A stretch of 54,469 nt of DNA, from the NCBI GenBank assembly GCA_031289775.1, contig JAITOY010000055.1:1-54469 (forward strand). Reading direction: 5' to 3'. This DNA is from Synergistaceae bacterium. Its GTDB lineage: Bacteria; Synergistota; Synergistia; Synergistales; Synergistaceae. Shown one piece after another: positions 23,859-32,868 of the stretch. The notes beneath the pieces are model-generated. The model was not told where the DNA came from. It was given only the letters and a program-made list of their open reading frames with translations, and did not search any database. Made by a program: the position numbers and the translations under genes. Numbering within the stretch: position 1 is the first letter of the stretch; each line of letters begins with the position of its first letter.

Positions 23859-24668
23859 TTACCTAGTTATTCCTAAATTTGCCTCTTGTTTCATTATTGT
23901 CACTTTGTCTATCTCCCTGAATCCGCAATTAAGATACAGAGGCCTTCCAGCGCTCGTGGCCAAAAGAGAGGTTTTTGCGCAACCAATGGCCTCTGCGCGA
24001 TCGAGCAGGGCGCCCATTACGAGAAGGCCCAGCCCTCGCCTGCGATACTCGGAGCGCGTCGAAACGTAGTACGCCCCCGCTGTATCCCCGTCGGAGCAGA
24101 GAAGGCCTGTTGACGCCATCGTTCCGTCGCGTTTGGATCGAAGCCCGAAAAGAGATATCTCATCCTTCTGTGCAGCTTCCCCGGCGAATTTGACGAACTT
24201 ATCGGGAACCGGCTCTGTCGAGTCAAAGCCCTGCCAGACGGCGTCAGCCCATTCCGCGGCCTCCGCGCCCGCGAGCCAGACGCCCTGAAGCGAATCGCCC
24301 TCCGCATTTGGTATATCACGCCCCGAGACGTTCGCCTCCATAGCGAAAAACGTGTCGTCCAGCTTGGCGCCAGACTCTTCAATCAAACGCCTTGCTTCAC
24401 TTAGGGCGTCCGGCGTCTCAAAAGCGTTCGGGAAAAGCGGCCAGATAAACGGGCGCCGAGATGCCGCGAAGAAACGAGCGCACTTTGAGACAAGTTCATC
24501 GATGTTTCGCGCGCCTGGCGTGAGAAGCGCGTAGTTCTCATAAGCTTCGTCGGTTCCGCAATCGCAGGCCGCAAGACCTCGCGGGTCGACAAGAGCGCGC
24601 GAACCGCGAAGCGAACCAAAAATCTCCACAAGAAATTTAAGATTAGATAAAACGACGTCATCCCTCAT
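23859..24668 (-). CDS. GNAT-domain acetyltransferase
   Basis: A 269-residue protein whose C-terminal 100 residues are a GNAT domain. The acetyl-CoA loop RSEYRRRGLGLLVMGALLDRA is followed by KTSLLATSAGRPLYLNCGFREID. The N-terminal 150 residues are an unassigned variant half. The ATG at 24668 overlaps the MurJ stop (ATGA) with GGAGAG just upstream, so translation is coupled to murJ; a longer frame to 24926 lies inside murJ and is rejected. Substrate unknown. Confidence 0.8.
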   Translation of the reverse strand: MRDDVVLSNLKFLVEIFGSLRGSRALVDPRGLAACDCGTDEAYENYALLTPGARNIDELVSKCARFFAASRRPFIWPLFPNAFETPDALSEARRLIEESGAKLDDTFFAMEANVSGRDIPNAEGDSLQGVWLAGAEAAEWADAVWQGFDSTEPVPDKFVKFAGEAAQKDEISLFGLRSKRDGTMASTGLLCSDGDTAGAYYVSTRSEYRRRGLGLLVMGALLDRAEAIGCAKTSLLATSAGRPLYLNCGFREIDKVTIMKQEANLGITR

Positions 24669-26263
24669 TGTGACTCTCCTCTTTTTTTCCTGGCTCGCGT
24701 CGAGTTCGACGCCAGGAACGCGACTAGGGCCCTTGGCCTCCAGTGGGGCGGCACGCTGGACATAATACCCGCCTTCTCCGCTCCAAAGAGATATATGAGC
24801 ATCATGGCTGCGGCATAGACGAACTGGACTCGCATACCAAATCTCCCGCTCACCATTATCAGGGCCGCGCAAACCAACACTCCGGCAAGTTGGTGAAAAA
24901 ATCTCGACTCGATAAAAAATCGCCATAGCGAGTCGTTCATCACTGCCAAATAGTAAATAATAAAAGTCAGGGATTGTGTGACGCTCGTCGCAAGCGCCAG
25001 CCCCAAAAGACCCCAGCGCCCTACCATCAACCAGTCTAACGCCGCGTTCACCACAACCATAGCGTAGATGAGCGGTATCATCCTCTCCAGCCGCTGAAGG
25101 CCCTGGGCGTAACGATAGATTACCGAAGAAGCTATGGCGAAGACGAGCCCTACGTTATAACCGAGGAGACACGTAGCTGTCATCTCCACTGAGTGAGCGT
25201 CGAAGCGACCCCAGCCGAAGACGAGGGATACGATGGGCTTTGCGGTGACAGCGGTAAAAAAACCGATCGGCAAGGAATAAGCGAACACGATCGCAACGGT
25301 CTGCCGCGCTACGTTGCGCGCTTCGTTCCGATTCTCCAGAGCCAGTTTACTGACGCGCGAGAGGAAAAAAGCGAGAGGGCTGACGAGCGCCATGTGAAAA
25401 ATCCCAAGTATCGTAGCGCCATAACTGATGGCTGACACGGAACCCATTGGGAGCCGTGATGCAAAGTACCTGTCGACTATGACGAACACTGTACTCGATG
25501 ACGTCAGGAGCAGGGAGTATAGCGTGTTTGCCCATATCCTTGCGATGCAGCCTTGAGGTATGGCTGAGATCTTGACGATCAGCGGAACCCCCTTGAGAGC
25601 CGTCAAAAATAAAATAAACGTGACGAGTTGTCCAATGCTCATACAGGCGGCGACAGAGTATGTCCCAATTATCGGGGCCAGAAAAAGCAGCGCCGGAATC
25701 GCCACAAAGTTAAACGCGAGGGAGCATATCGAAGAAAGAGTGTACTTCTCGTTTAAAAGCGCCAAAACCTCTAGGAGCGGCCTTAACATAAAGACGATCG
25801 CGAACGGAACCAGCCACCAGATCATGCGAGCGCCGATACGGACGCGTTCATCGTCGAACCCGCTCGCGAAAAGCCGTATCAGCTCTCCTGGCACGAGAAG
25901 GAACGTCGCACATGAGAGCGCCACGAGGAATAAAATGAACAACACGACAGCCGCGAATAACGACCTGTACGCTAGTTCGCCCGATTCTTTCCTCGTTCGC
26001 CCCATCTCCGGCAGGATGGCACTCTCCATCGCTCCGCCAATGCCGCCCGCGAATAGCGTTATGACGCCGTTAGCCGCGTGGAACGCGTCCATCCCGGGCG
26101 ACGTGCCGAAAGCCCAGGCAATAATGAGCGTTCGGACATAGCCAAGCGGTTTGCTCAACATCATAAAAAACATCAGAGCGAACGAGACTCCTCTGGCGCT
26201 CTTTACATCGAGGAGGCGCGACGTTATTTTTCGGATGAAACCAAACGGCAGGATTCTCATCAT
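24665..26263 (-). CDS. murJ: Lipid II flippase MurJ (MviN)
   Basis: A 532-residue polytopic inner-membrane protein of the MVF/MOP family, with about 14 hydrophobic segments. The family region near the N-terminus is FFMMLSKPLGYVRTLIIAWAFG, and GTSPGMDAFHAANGV and GGAMESAILPEMGR match the MurJ periplasm-facing cavity motifs. MurJ exports lipid II for peptidoglycan synthesis. GGAGG lies 6 bases before the first of two ATGs at 26263. It shares a strand with the YitT gene 56 bases upstream and overlaps the following acetyltransferase. Confidence 0.9.
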   Translation of the reverse strand: MMRILPFGFIRKITSRLLDVKSARGVSFALMFFMMLSKPLGYVRTLIIAWAFGTSPGMDAFHAANGVITLFAGGIGGAMESAILPEMGRTRKESGELAYRSLFAAVVLFILFLVALSCATFLLVPGELIRLFASGFDDERVRIGARMIWWLVPFAIVFMLRPLLEVLALLNEKYTLSSICSLAFNFVAIPALLFLAPIIGTYSVAACMSIGQLVTFILFLTALKGVPLIVKISAIPQGCIARIWANTLYSLLLTSSSTVFVIVDRYFASRLPMGSVSAISYGATILGIFHMALVSPLAFFLSRVSKLALENRNEARNVARQTVAIVFAYSLPIGFFTAVTAKPIVSLVFGWGRFDAHSVEMTATCLLGYNVGLVFAIASSVIYRYAQGLQRLERMIPLIYAMVVVNAALDWLMVGRWGLLGLALATSVTQSLTFIIYYLAVMNDSLWRFFIESRFFHQLAGVLVCAALIMVSGRFGMRVQFVYAAAMMLIYLFGAEKAGIMSSVPPHWRPRALVAFLASNSTRARKKRGESQ

Positions 26264-26319
26264 GTCAAACCTCCGAAGTACTCGGTATCACATGGTTCTC
26301 GGAGACTGGGCCGCCTGCT

Positions 26320-27228
26320 TTACCGCCAGGGCTTGAATCCTTTGCCCACCACCTCGCTAGCCTCCGAAACTACCATGAACGCCCTTGGCTGGCTTTCGGC
26401 GAGATGTCGCTTCAAATCCACCGACTGGCGGCGGGTCAAAAGACACATCACAACAGGCCTACCCTCGCCGGAGTAGCCGCCTGTAGCGGAAAGGATTGTT
26501 GAACCGCGCCCAAGTGACGTCGATATATAGTCTACCACAGCATCGGTGTCCTTCGCGATTACCAAAATCAACCGTCTTCTGTCGAACGCCGAGATCGTGT
26601 TGTCTACCGTGAGGCTGGAGGCGTAGACTCCGACGAGGCCAAGCATGGCGTTTTCAACTCCGACGACAAAAGCACTTGCCCCCAATATGCACATATTAAT
26701 ATAGAAGCTGTATTTGCCTATTTCGATCCCGTATTTTTTCTGGAGATAAAGTATGGGTATGTCCAGCCCGCCGAGTGAACCTCCCGCCTTGAAGACAACG
26801 CCGCTGCCGTAACCTTTAATCACGCCCCCAATTATAACTATCAACAGTTTCTGATCCGTGTGCGCGAATGGGATGTTCCCCATAAGACGCATGAGGAGCG
26901 TCACAAGCGCCACTCCAAAAATAGTCCACACGACTACGTGGAGCTGAAGTTCGCGCCACGCCCACGTAAGAAGAACTATGTTAGCGATGCCGACGAGAAG
27001 TGGCAGCGAAATTCCGAACGAGTAATTAATCAGCACCGCGATGCCAGTGACGCCAGAGTCCGGAAAGCGAAACGGAACCGTGAACGACATGACGCCAAAC
27101 GTGTAGACAAACGAGCCGAAGACTACCGCAAACAGCGTCTTCCACTCCGCCTTGAAGATGACAGGCAATATCCTCGATATTTTTTTGAAACTCCTGCGAA
27201 CTAGAGTCGAGCTGTGTCCTTGCAACAT
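26320..27228 (-). CDS. YitT-family membrane protein (DUF161/DUF2179)
   Basis: A 302-residue protein with five to six predicted membrane helices in the first 200 residues, including TVPFRFPDSGVTGIAVLINYSFG. A soluble C-terminal DUF2179 domain (about 220-302) contains SAFDRRRLILVIAKDTDAVV and the GRGSTILSATGGYSGEGRPV stretch. These are features of the YitT family, whose role is not firmly known. The ATG at 27228 has AGGGGGGAT just upstream. Its promoter is the -10 TATAAT at 27262-27257. Confidence 0.87.
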   Translation of the reverse strand: MLQGHSSTLVRRSFKKISRILPVIFKAEWKTLFAVVFGSFVYTFGVMSFTVPFRFPDSGVTGIAVLINYSFGISLPLLVGIANIVLLTWAWRELQLHVVVWTIFGVALVTLLMRLMGNIPFAHTDQKLLIVIIGGVIKGYGSGVVFKAGGSLGGLDIPILYLQKKYGIEIGKYSFYINMCILGASAFVVGVENAMLGLVGVYASSLTVDNTISAFDRRRLILVIAKDTDAVVDYISTSLGRGSTILSATGGYSGEGRPVVMCLLTRRQSVDLKRHLAESQPRAFMVVSEASEVVGKGFKPWR

Positions 27229-27256
27229 AAATCCCCCCTGAGACTGACGGGCACGA

Positions 27257-27285
27257 ATTATACGTGCATTCAGCATTTAAAGCAA
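27257..27285 (-). promoter_or_regulatory. Promoter of the YitT-murJ-GNAT run with a flanking palindrome
   Basis: On the minus strand TTGCTT (27285-27280) and TATAAT (27262-27257) are spaced 17 bases. The -10 lies between the inverted repeats GCACG (27251-27255) and CGTGC (27263-27267), so a protein bound to this palindrome would cover it. Confidence 0.65.
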
Positions 27286-27329
27286 GCGTTTTAAAGTGAA
27301 ATAGCCGTTCGCTAAATACTGAGTTCTCT

Positions 27330-27343
27330 GGTAGAATTCTACC
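27330..27343. promoter_or_regulatory. Perfect 14-bp palindrome upstream of the orphan membrane gene
   Basis: GGTAGAATTCTACC is a perfect palindrome located 30 bases before the TTG start at 27374 and about 45 bases upstream of the YitT promoter -35. It contains TAGAAT, which could itself act as a -10 for the rightward gene. Confidence 0.4.
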
Positions 27344-27373
27344 TGAAAGAGTTGCACTTGGGGGGTGGACGTT

Positions 27374-27721
27374 TTGCGTGGGCTTCTCATATTGGCGGTT
27401 ATCTTTGTTATGATGATCTTAATGTTGCCGTTGATATTCGGCGTAGTCGCGTTCGCGGTCGCTTCGATCGCCATTTTCATGCTGCTGGCGAGGTTCGGTC
27501 TGTTGCCCGGCGTCGTGTTCAGGACATACAGGTTCACGGATGACCGCGAGCATACATCGCAGACGCGCCGCCGCGAAAGCGCGCGCCACAGCGAGGGAGT
27601 CTTCGCGCACGAGAGCGAACCAGGCGGCGAGGCCAGTTGGTATCAGGAAATACAGGACGGCGAGGTCATCATTCTTCCCGAGACGGCCCTCAAAAAAGCC
27701 AACGGCGGCGACAAAAGCTAA
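27374..27721 (+). CDS. Small membrane protein with cytoplasmic tail, function unknown
   Basis: A 115-residue protein starting at a TTG just after GGGGGGTGGAC. Residues 2-45 form one or two membrane helices (LLILAVIFVMMILML and LIFGVVAFAVASIAIFMLLA). The remaining 65 residues are polar, with many Arg, Glu and His, ending DGEVIILPETALKKANGGDKS. No family was recognised. It stands alone on the plus strand between oppositely oriented genes, convergent with the PPOX-fold gene 4 bases downstream. Confidence 0.6.
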   Translation: MRGLLILAVIFVMMILMLPLIFGVVAFAVASIAIFMLLARFGLLPGVVFRTYRFTDDREHTSQTRRRESARHSEGVFAHESEPGGEASWYQEIQDGEVIILPETALKKANGGDKS

Positions 27722-27725
27722 CCGC

Positions 27726-28208
27726 TCATGGTTTTGGATAGCCGCTTGATTTACCTGTCATCTCCTTTATCTGTATTTTAGCGACCCACACGCTCCCATT
27801 ATTCCCCTCGTTTAAGTCCTCATGCGGCCCGTCGTAATGCCGCATGAGTATGGAAAGCGCCATGTTCTTTTCTTTTAGGTCGGTCAGAACCTCCACGTCG
27901 CCGAAGCCAGTGACGCTCCTGTATTTGTTGGTGAAATTCGCCCCGATCGATCCGCGAACTAACTCCACGTCTATAGAGACGTTAAACGAGACCCTCGAAT
28001 TTATCGCGATCAAGTCGTTTTTCAACCCATTTGCCGCCCCGTGCAGGTATATAAACCCGTTTTCGTAACCGTAGCCCATGGGCACGACGTAGGGCGCCCC
28101 GTCTGGGCTTGCGATCCCTATATGTATCAGATTCCCCCGCTCCAGAACATCTTCGATCCATTTTTCGTCGCTAACCTGTTTGTCCGCCCTGTTCATCTTC
28201 GCCATCAT
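27726..28208 (-). CDS. PPOX-fold flavoprotein (NimA-like)
   Basis: A 160-residue split-beta-barrel protein of the pyridoxamine-5'-phosphate oxidase superfamily, close to the NimA-like branch. The N-terminus (MNRADKQVSDEKWIEDVLERG) is typical, then HIGIASPDGAPYVVPMGYGYENGFIYLHGAANGLKNDLI lies across the flavin site and SVTGFGDVEVL follows. Members bind FMN or haem and often reduce small compounds. Two adjacent ATGs follow a run of G residues. It is the last gene of the long minus-strand run after the alternative haem genes. Confidence 0.82.
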   Translation of the reverse strand: MMAKMNRADKQVSDEKWIEDVLERGNLIHIGIASPDGAPYVVPMGYGYENGFIYLHGAANGLKNDLIAINSRVSFNVSIDVELVRGSIGANFTNKYRSVTGFGDVEVLTDLKEKNMALSILMRHYDGPHEDLNEGNNGSVWVAKIQIKEMTGKSSGYPKP

Positions 28209-28263
28209 AACCCCCCCCAGCAGCAAATATTCGCCCAGCCAACGTTCATTATATCAGAAGCGC

Positions 28264-28279
28264 GCGTCAATTATGACGC
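28264..28279. other. Inverted repeat after the siroheme decarboxylase stop
   Basis: GCGTCA-N4-TGACGC is a perfect 6-bp inverted repeat lying immediately downstream of the TGA of the decarboxylase gene and 56 bases upstream of the PPOX start. It could be an operator for the PPOX gene or an RNA hairpin; no T tract follows on the minus strand. Confidence 0.35.
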
Positions 28280-29350
28280 TCATTCAGAGTTTGCCGGACT
28301 ATATCCCCAGCTAGTAAACCTGAAGCTAGTTTTTTTATACTCTTTCAGAGTCCGCATAGAGACGAAATTCCGAGGCGCGAACGTACTGGACAGAAAGCGC
28401 TCCCTCTCCTCCAGCTCATCTTTGTCTCGCGCGTGCGCCATTATAAAGAGGTTTTGAGTCCACGGTTTTCGCAAGTTTTGTGCCAAAAGCCGCCTCAGAT
28501 AGCAGTGGCTTACCCACGGAAGCGGGGACACTACAGTCTCTGCGTCACCCTTCGAACCGGTAAAATTCCACGCCATGAGGCTGTTCGCCGAAAACCCTGC
28601 CCTCTTATGATCGAAAGACGCGCCTATTCTCCGCAGAACGCCTGCCGACCTGAGTTTCGTCAACTCGACGATCAGTGTGTCCTCGTCAATCTCAAGGAGA
28701 TCTGCTATTTTGGTAAAGGGACGCGGAGCGATTGCCAGGTCGTCGCCGAGCAGGGCGATGATATTTTTTTGCGGTGCGCTAAAACAATGGGAACGAACCT
28801 CGCATTCCCTTGGCGGCATAACCCTCTTGACTTCATGCAGGATATTCGGGCTATTTTTATAATTTTTACTATTTTTTCGTTCCCCAGTTCCGGCGAACGA
28901 AGTCCGCAATTTTATTCTGTGAACTACGGCGAGCGCGACGAACGGTATGTCCCTCCCATCGAGTTCGTCCGCGAGCTCTATCGCGTCGCGCTCGCCTGGG
29001 AGGATGGCTGTAAACCAGATGTTCAGCTCGTGCCGCCTTAGATAGTTGTGCGTCACGAAACCCAGAGAGTTTATCCACTCAGCTGTTTCGGCCGTCTTAT
29101 CATGCGCGACGACCCCAAACAAATACCCCTGAAGTCCGGCCACGCGAAAATCCCAGAAAGCGCCAAACTTGCGCAGCAAGCCAGACTGAGACAGGGCTTG
29201 TGCTGTCGAGATAACAAACCCTGGAGATAAACCGAGCTCGTCCGCCGCGGCAGAGAAGGGCTCCTGAACTATCGGCAGGCCCATTTCGAGGTATGCGGCG
29301 ACGAGGCTCGCCGCTTCGGCGCCGGCCTTCATCGGGTCAGTGTGAGACAA
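28280..29350 (-). CDS. Fused siroheme decarboxylase (AhbA-AhbB in one chain)
   Basis: Siroheme decarboxylase removes two acetate carboxyls from sirohaem to give 12,18-didecarboxysirohaem in the alternative haem route. The usual enzyme is a heterodimer of two Lrp/AsnC-like subunits. Here both occur in one 356-residue chain. The N-half (1-165) has an HTH-like region and SLGFVTHNYLRRHELNIWFTAI (active-site His region). The C-half (about 185-340) has IVELTKLRSAGVLRRIGASFDHKRAGFSAN and WVSHCYLRR with the partner NLFIMAHA. The TTG start at 29350 is tentative (ATG at 29332). It follows AhbC by 13 bases. Confidence 0.82.
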   Translation of the reverse strand: MSHTDPMKAGAEAASLVAAYLEMGLPIVQEPFSAAADELGLSPGFVISTAQALSQSGLLRKFGAFWDFRVAGLQGYLFGVVAHDKTAETAEWINSLGFVTHNYLRRHELNIWFTAILPGERDAIELADELDGRDIPFVALAVVHRIKLRTSFAGTGERKNSKNYKNSPNILHEVKRVMPPRECEVRSHCFSAPQKNIIALLGDDLAIAPRPFTKIADLLEIDEDTLIVELTKLRSAGVLRRIGASFDHKRAGFSANSLMAWNFTGSKGDAETVVSPLPWVSHCYLRRLLAQNLRKPWTQNLFIMAHARDKDELEERERFLSSTFAPRNFVSMRTLKEYKKTSFRFTSWGYSPANSE

Positions 29351-29363
29351 CGCGGCGTTCTTC

Positions 29364-30464
29364 TCAGCGTCCGATGCACACGGATCTCAGGCAGCCTGAA
29401 CATATTTCCAGCCAATCGCAGAAGGTACAGTCCGGATTCCGCAAAGCGAGGGGAGAATCTGTCGTTTCGACGCAGAGATCCGAAATGACGTTGCCCCACG
29501 ATCCTATCGGGCTGTCCCATGAAAATTGGTTCCGAAAGACCGTTCCGTCCCACCTGACGGAGAGTATGCCGGGCAATTTTCCTGTTTTTTTCGCGGCCGA
29601 GCGAGTGAGGAGAATCCGCGCTCGCTCGGCTCTCGCCTCGTCACGCTCGAGCAAATATTTATACGCAAGAACCCCGTCTGAGGCGTCGCCCACAGTCAGT
29701 ATCTCGATGTTTTTTCCGCCGCGCCAAGTACGTCCATCAGGCGCCGCGCGCGTCGCACAGACCTCGTCCGCCCATGATATTATGCTCGCGGTCGCGCGCC
29801 TCTCGTCCGCCAGACTTGGCAGAAGCGTAGCGTCGGACGCCCCCCTTCCGGAGGGCATGAAGTGATAAAAGCATATCCGCGAAACTGGCAGTTCCAGCGC
29901 AAGCAAAAACAGGGAATCGAGATTTTTGAGCACAGGTGAGGCGAGAGTCACTCGAAGACCGACCCGACATCCATTCGCGGCGAGGAACTCTATGCCGCGT
30001 TTAGCGTCGCGAAACGCTCCCATCCTGCCCCGAAAGACATCGTTATCCTCGCCGGCGCCGTCTATGCTCACACCGACATAGGAGACGCCGGACGCCGCCA
30101 TCCTCCTCGCGGCGTCCTCGTCAACCAGAGTCCCGTTAGTCGATATGGAGACGTTTATGCCCAGATTTCGGCCCATTTCGAGGTACAGGAAAAAATTAGG
30201 GTGCGCTAGCGGCTCGCCGCCAGACATAAGCAGCGTAGGCGGTTTCATTTCCGCGAGCGAACGCAGAAACGAAACGGCCTCGTCGCGGCCGGCCTCGCCA
30301 GGGTTCAGCGAATCGCCCGACGATGAATAACAATGACGGCAATGCAGGTTGCACCGCTCAGTGATATGCCATACCACAACAGGGAATTGGGCTCGGCCGA
30401 ACCGTATGCCGTCGCCCGGAAAATCGGGCGAGTCCTCGGCCAAAAGCTTCGAGAGGTTGATCAT
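29364..30464 (-). CDS. ahbC: Radical SAM protein AhbC/NirJ type, alternative haem synthesis
   Basis: The 366-residue protein is a radical SAM enzyme with a SPASM-like C-terminal cluster. The cluster loop is ERCNLHCRHCYSSSGD (about 36-51), followed by LLMSGGEPLAHPNF, SISTNGTLVDEDA and GVSYVGVSIDG. The tail holds CTFCDWLEICSGCLRSVC, the cysteines of an additional 4Fe-4S cluster. Position next to the fused siroheme decarboxylase points to AhbC (removal of the two acetate side chains). The related AhbD/NirJ subtypes cannot be fully separated by eye. Confidence 0.78.
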   Translation of the reverse strand: MINLSKLLAEDSPDFPGDGIRFGRAQFPVVVWHITERCNLHCRHCYSSSGDSLNPGEAGRDEAVSFLRSLAEMKPPTLLMSGGEPLAHPNFFLYLEMGRNLGINVSISTNGTLVDEDAARRMAASGVSYVGVSIDGAGEDNDVFRGRMGAFRDAKRGIEFLAANGCRVGLRVTLASPVLKNLDSLFLLALELPVSRICFYHFMPSGRGASDATLLPSLADERRATASIISWADEVCATRAAPDGRTWRGGKNIEILTVGDASDGVLAYKYLLERDEARAERARILLTRSAAKKTGKLPGILSVRWDGTVFRNQFSWDSPIGSWGNVISDLCVETTDSPLALRNPDCTFCDWLEICSGCLRSVCIGR

Positions 30465-30509
30465 CTTAGGTAGTTAACCAGCGATAAGATGCGGCGAGAT
30501 TTTCACCCT

Positions 30510-31037
30510 CTACGCAGGGAGCAATTCTTTTAAGGCGGCCCTGTGACAGTCGACAGAGGCCCTTGAGAAACAGACAAGGCGAACCTGGTCTATATTTTGG
30601 CCCTGTTCTGCTTTCAAAAAATCGATGATCGTCCGGACAGCTATTTTAGCGGCTTTCCCCGGCGGAAAACGGTACACTCCCGTAGAGATCGCTGGAAACG
30701 CGATTGTGCGAGCGCCGGCTCGAACCGCCTCCTCCAGCGAGCGTCTGTACGCCGAGGAGAGAAGTTCCGGCTCGCCGGACGAACCGCCCCGCCAGACTGG
30801 GCCAACTGTGTGGATGACCCATTTCGACGACAGAAGGTAGCCCTTTGTGGTTTTCGCGTCACCTGTGCGACAGCCGCCAAGCGTCCGGCACTCGGCGACG
30901 AGCTCAGGGCCGGACGCCCGATGAATCGCGCCGTCAACTCCTCCCCCGCCAAGGAGGCTTTCGTTTGCCGCGTTCACGATCGCGTCGACTTGCTCGATCG
31001 TTATGTCGCCCTCGGCGATGACTATACGGTTTTCCAT
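30510..31037 (-). CDS. Macrodomain protein (ADP-ribose/O-acetyl-ADP-ribose binding)
   Basis: A 175-residue stand-alone macrodomain. The family signature is complete: [37 protein letters not shown] (about 8-44) binds ADP-ribose, [14 protein letters not shown] is the second phosphate loop and GTxxT-like residues precede IHTVGPVW. It resembles YmdB-type hydrolases that remove acetyl or ADP-ribose groups. A GGGGGGCT ribosome-binding site lies before the ATG. It sits between rimI and ahbC in the long run. Confidence 0.9.
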   Translation of the reverse strand: MENRIVIAEGDITIEQVDAIVNAANESLLGGGGVDGAIHRASGPELVAECRTLGGCRTGDAKTTKGYLLSSKWVIHTVGPVWRGGSSGEPELLSSAYRRSLEEAVRAGARTIAFPAISTGVYRFPPGKAAKIAVRTIIDFLKAEQGQNIDQVRLVCFSRASVDCHRAALKELLPA

Positions 31038-31077
31038 AAAGAGCCCCCCTGTTTCAAGATCAAGACTTAGATCGAAT

Positions 31078-31560
31078 TCACTCGTCGCTCTCGTACGTCC
31101 GTTTTGTTATAGAGAGCGGCAGACGAGCCAGCATGATGAAAGCGTCGTCGCCGTTCACATAATACCTGCGAATCCTCCTCTTGAAGGAAAATCCAAGTTT
31201 GTCGTAAAATTCCCGGGCAGGTCTGTTCGTCGCGCGCACCTCGAGCCGCATCCTTTTGGATCCCCACTCGAGAGCTATCTCCTCATTTGCGATCATGAGC
31301 TGCGACGCGACGCCCATTCTGCGAAAATCCGGCAGGACGGCGATATTCATCAAGTGAGCTGTCCCTTCGTTTCGGCTCAACACGGCGTAACCCACGATTT
31401 CACACCTCAGTAAAGCTTTCAGGTACACCGACTTGCCTGGATCCTCGACATCCCGCGCTATGGCGTACCTGCCCCACGGAACCTCAAAACAAGTCCGCTC
31501 GACATAATAAATTTCGTCGATGTCGGCTGGGACGCAAAAATCTATCTCAGCGATCAGCAT
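31078..31560 (-). CDS. Ribosomal-protein-alanine N-acetyltransferase RimI family
   Basis: A 160-residue GNAT with RimI features: [22 protein letters not shown] at the start, [24 protein letters not shown] as the acetyl-CoA loop, and [29 protein letters not shown] as the C-terminal signature. RimI acetylates the N-terminal Ala of ribosomal protein bS18 and related targets. It starts 9 bases after purA, so it is probably co-transcribed. Substrate assignment is family-level. Confidence 0.85.
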   Translation of the reverse strand: MLIAEIDFCVPADIDEIYYVERTCFEVPWGRYAIARDVEDPGKSVYLKALLRCEIVGYAVLSRNEGTAHLMNIAVLPDFRRMGVASQLMIANEEIALEWGSKRMRLEVRATNRPAREFYDKLGFSFKRRIRRYYVNGDDAFIMLARLPLSITKRTYESDE

Positions 31561-31569
31561 CGCGAATCT

Positions 31570-32868
31570 TTAGAAATCTATAGAGACCGTGTCCTCTCGT
31601 CCAGGGCCGACCCCAATCAAACCGACCCGGACGGACGTCGACTCCTCGATGAAGCGCACGTATTCGCGGGCCTCGGTCGGAAGGTCTCCGAACTTCCGAC
31701 AAGCAGATATGTCGGCGTCCCAGCCTTTGAGACCGCTGTATATGGGCCTGGCGCCGCCTATTATGGCGGCCGAGCTGGGGAAAACGGAACGCTTTTGGCC
31801 GTCAATCTCGTACGCAGCGCATACTTTTATCTCGCTCAAGCCGGAAAGCACGTCCAGTTTTGTGAGCGCTATTGTGTCCATGCCGTTCACCTTCACAGCG
31901 TAGTTGAGTGCGACGAGGTCGAGCCATCCGCAGCGCCTCGGGCGGCCTGTCGTGGCGCCGAACTCCGCCCCCTTCTGCCTCAAGTGTTCGCCGGTTTCGC
32001 CGAGATCCTCCGTCGGGAACGGCCCTTCTCCAACCCTCGTACAGTACGCCTTGACGACGCCAATGACCCTGTCGAATCTGCCAGGGCCCAGCGCCCCGCC
32101 GATTGACGCTCCGCCTGAGACGCAGCTCGAGCTTGTGACGAACGGATACGTTCCGTGATCAATGTCGAGGAGAGTCGCCTGAGCGCCCTCGAACAAAACG
32201 CGCTTCCCTGCCGATAGCGAGGCGTCAATCTCCAGAGTGGAATCGCCGAGGTAGGGCGCAAGAAACTCGCCCCACCCTAATGCCTGCTTGAACAGTTCAT
32301 CGAAGTCGAACGGCTCGGAATCATAAATTTTTTCGAATATCTTGTTTTTTTCGTCGAGGTTGTCCCTGAGCTTTTTTTCGAGGATATCGCGTGAGACTAG
32401 ATCCTCCGCGCGTATGCCGCTACGGTTGTATTTGTCCACGTAACATGGGCCGATTCCCCTGCCGGTCGTCCCGATCACGCTCGACCCTCTGTCGCTACGC
32501 GCTCGCTCCGCCAGCAAGTCGAGCTTCTTGTGATAAGGCATCACTATATGGGCGCCGTAGCTTACGACCAATCTGGTCCCTATGCTCTCCGGCTTCGGAT
32601 CCAGCTCGTCGATCTCATTACTGAGCTGTTCCGGATCCACGACAAGACCGTTTCCGATGATGCAGATCCTGTTGGGGTACAGCATACCGGATGGAAGAAG
32701 GTGAAAAACGTGTTTGCGCCCCCCCGCCACGACAGTGTGGCCGGCGTTCGCGCCGCCCTGAAAGCGCACGACGACATCTATGTCGCGAGCGAGGACGTCT
32801 ACGACCCTTCCTTTGCCCTCGTCCCCCCATTGAGCCCCGACCAAAACCTGTACCCGATAACTACTCAC
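31570..32868 (-). CDS. purA: Adenylosuccinate synthetase
   Basis: PurA joins aspartate to IMP using GTP, the first step towards AMP. The 432-residue protein shows the GTP/IMP loop GAQWGDEGKGRVVDVL at residue 11, RFQGGANAGHTVV, GTTGRGIGPCYVDK, GAQATLLDIDHGTYPFVTSS, the TTGRPRRCGWLDL region and TKLDVLSGL. Start is GTG at 32868 with GAGG 9 bases upstream; it overlaps the preceding gene by 8 bases. It continues the envelope run towards rimI. Confidence 0.95.
   Translation of the reverse strand: MSSYRVQVLVGAQWGDEGKGRVVDVLARDIDVVVRFQGGANAGHTVVAGGRKHVFHLLPSGMLYPNRICIIGNGLVVDPEQLSNEIDELDPKPESIGTRLVVSYGAHIVMPYHKKLDLLAERARSDRGSSVIGTTGRGIGPCYVDKYNRSGIRAEDLVSRDILEKKLRDNLDEKNKIFEKIYDSEPFDFDELFKQALGWGEFLAPYLGDSTLEIDASLSAGKRVLFEGAQATLLDIDHGTYPFVTSSSCVSGGASIGGALGPGRFDRVIGVVKAYCTRVGEGPFPTEDLGETGEHLRQKGAEFGATTGRPRRCGWLDLVALNYAVKVNGMDTIALTKLDVLSGLSEIKVCAAYEIDGQKRSVFPSSAAIIGGARPIYSGLKGWDADISACRKFGDLPTEAREYVRFIEESTSVRVGLIGVGPGREDTVSIDF

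Noticed and set aside
28264-28279. Intrinsic terminator after the siroheme decarboxylase
   Set aside because: The 6-bp hairpin has no T tract on the minus strand, so it is listed only as an inverted repeat.
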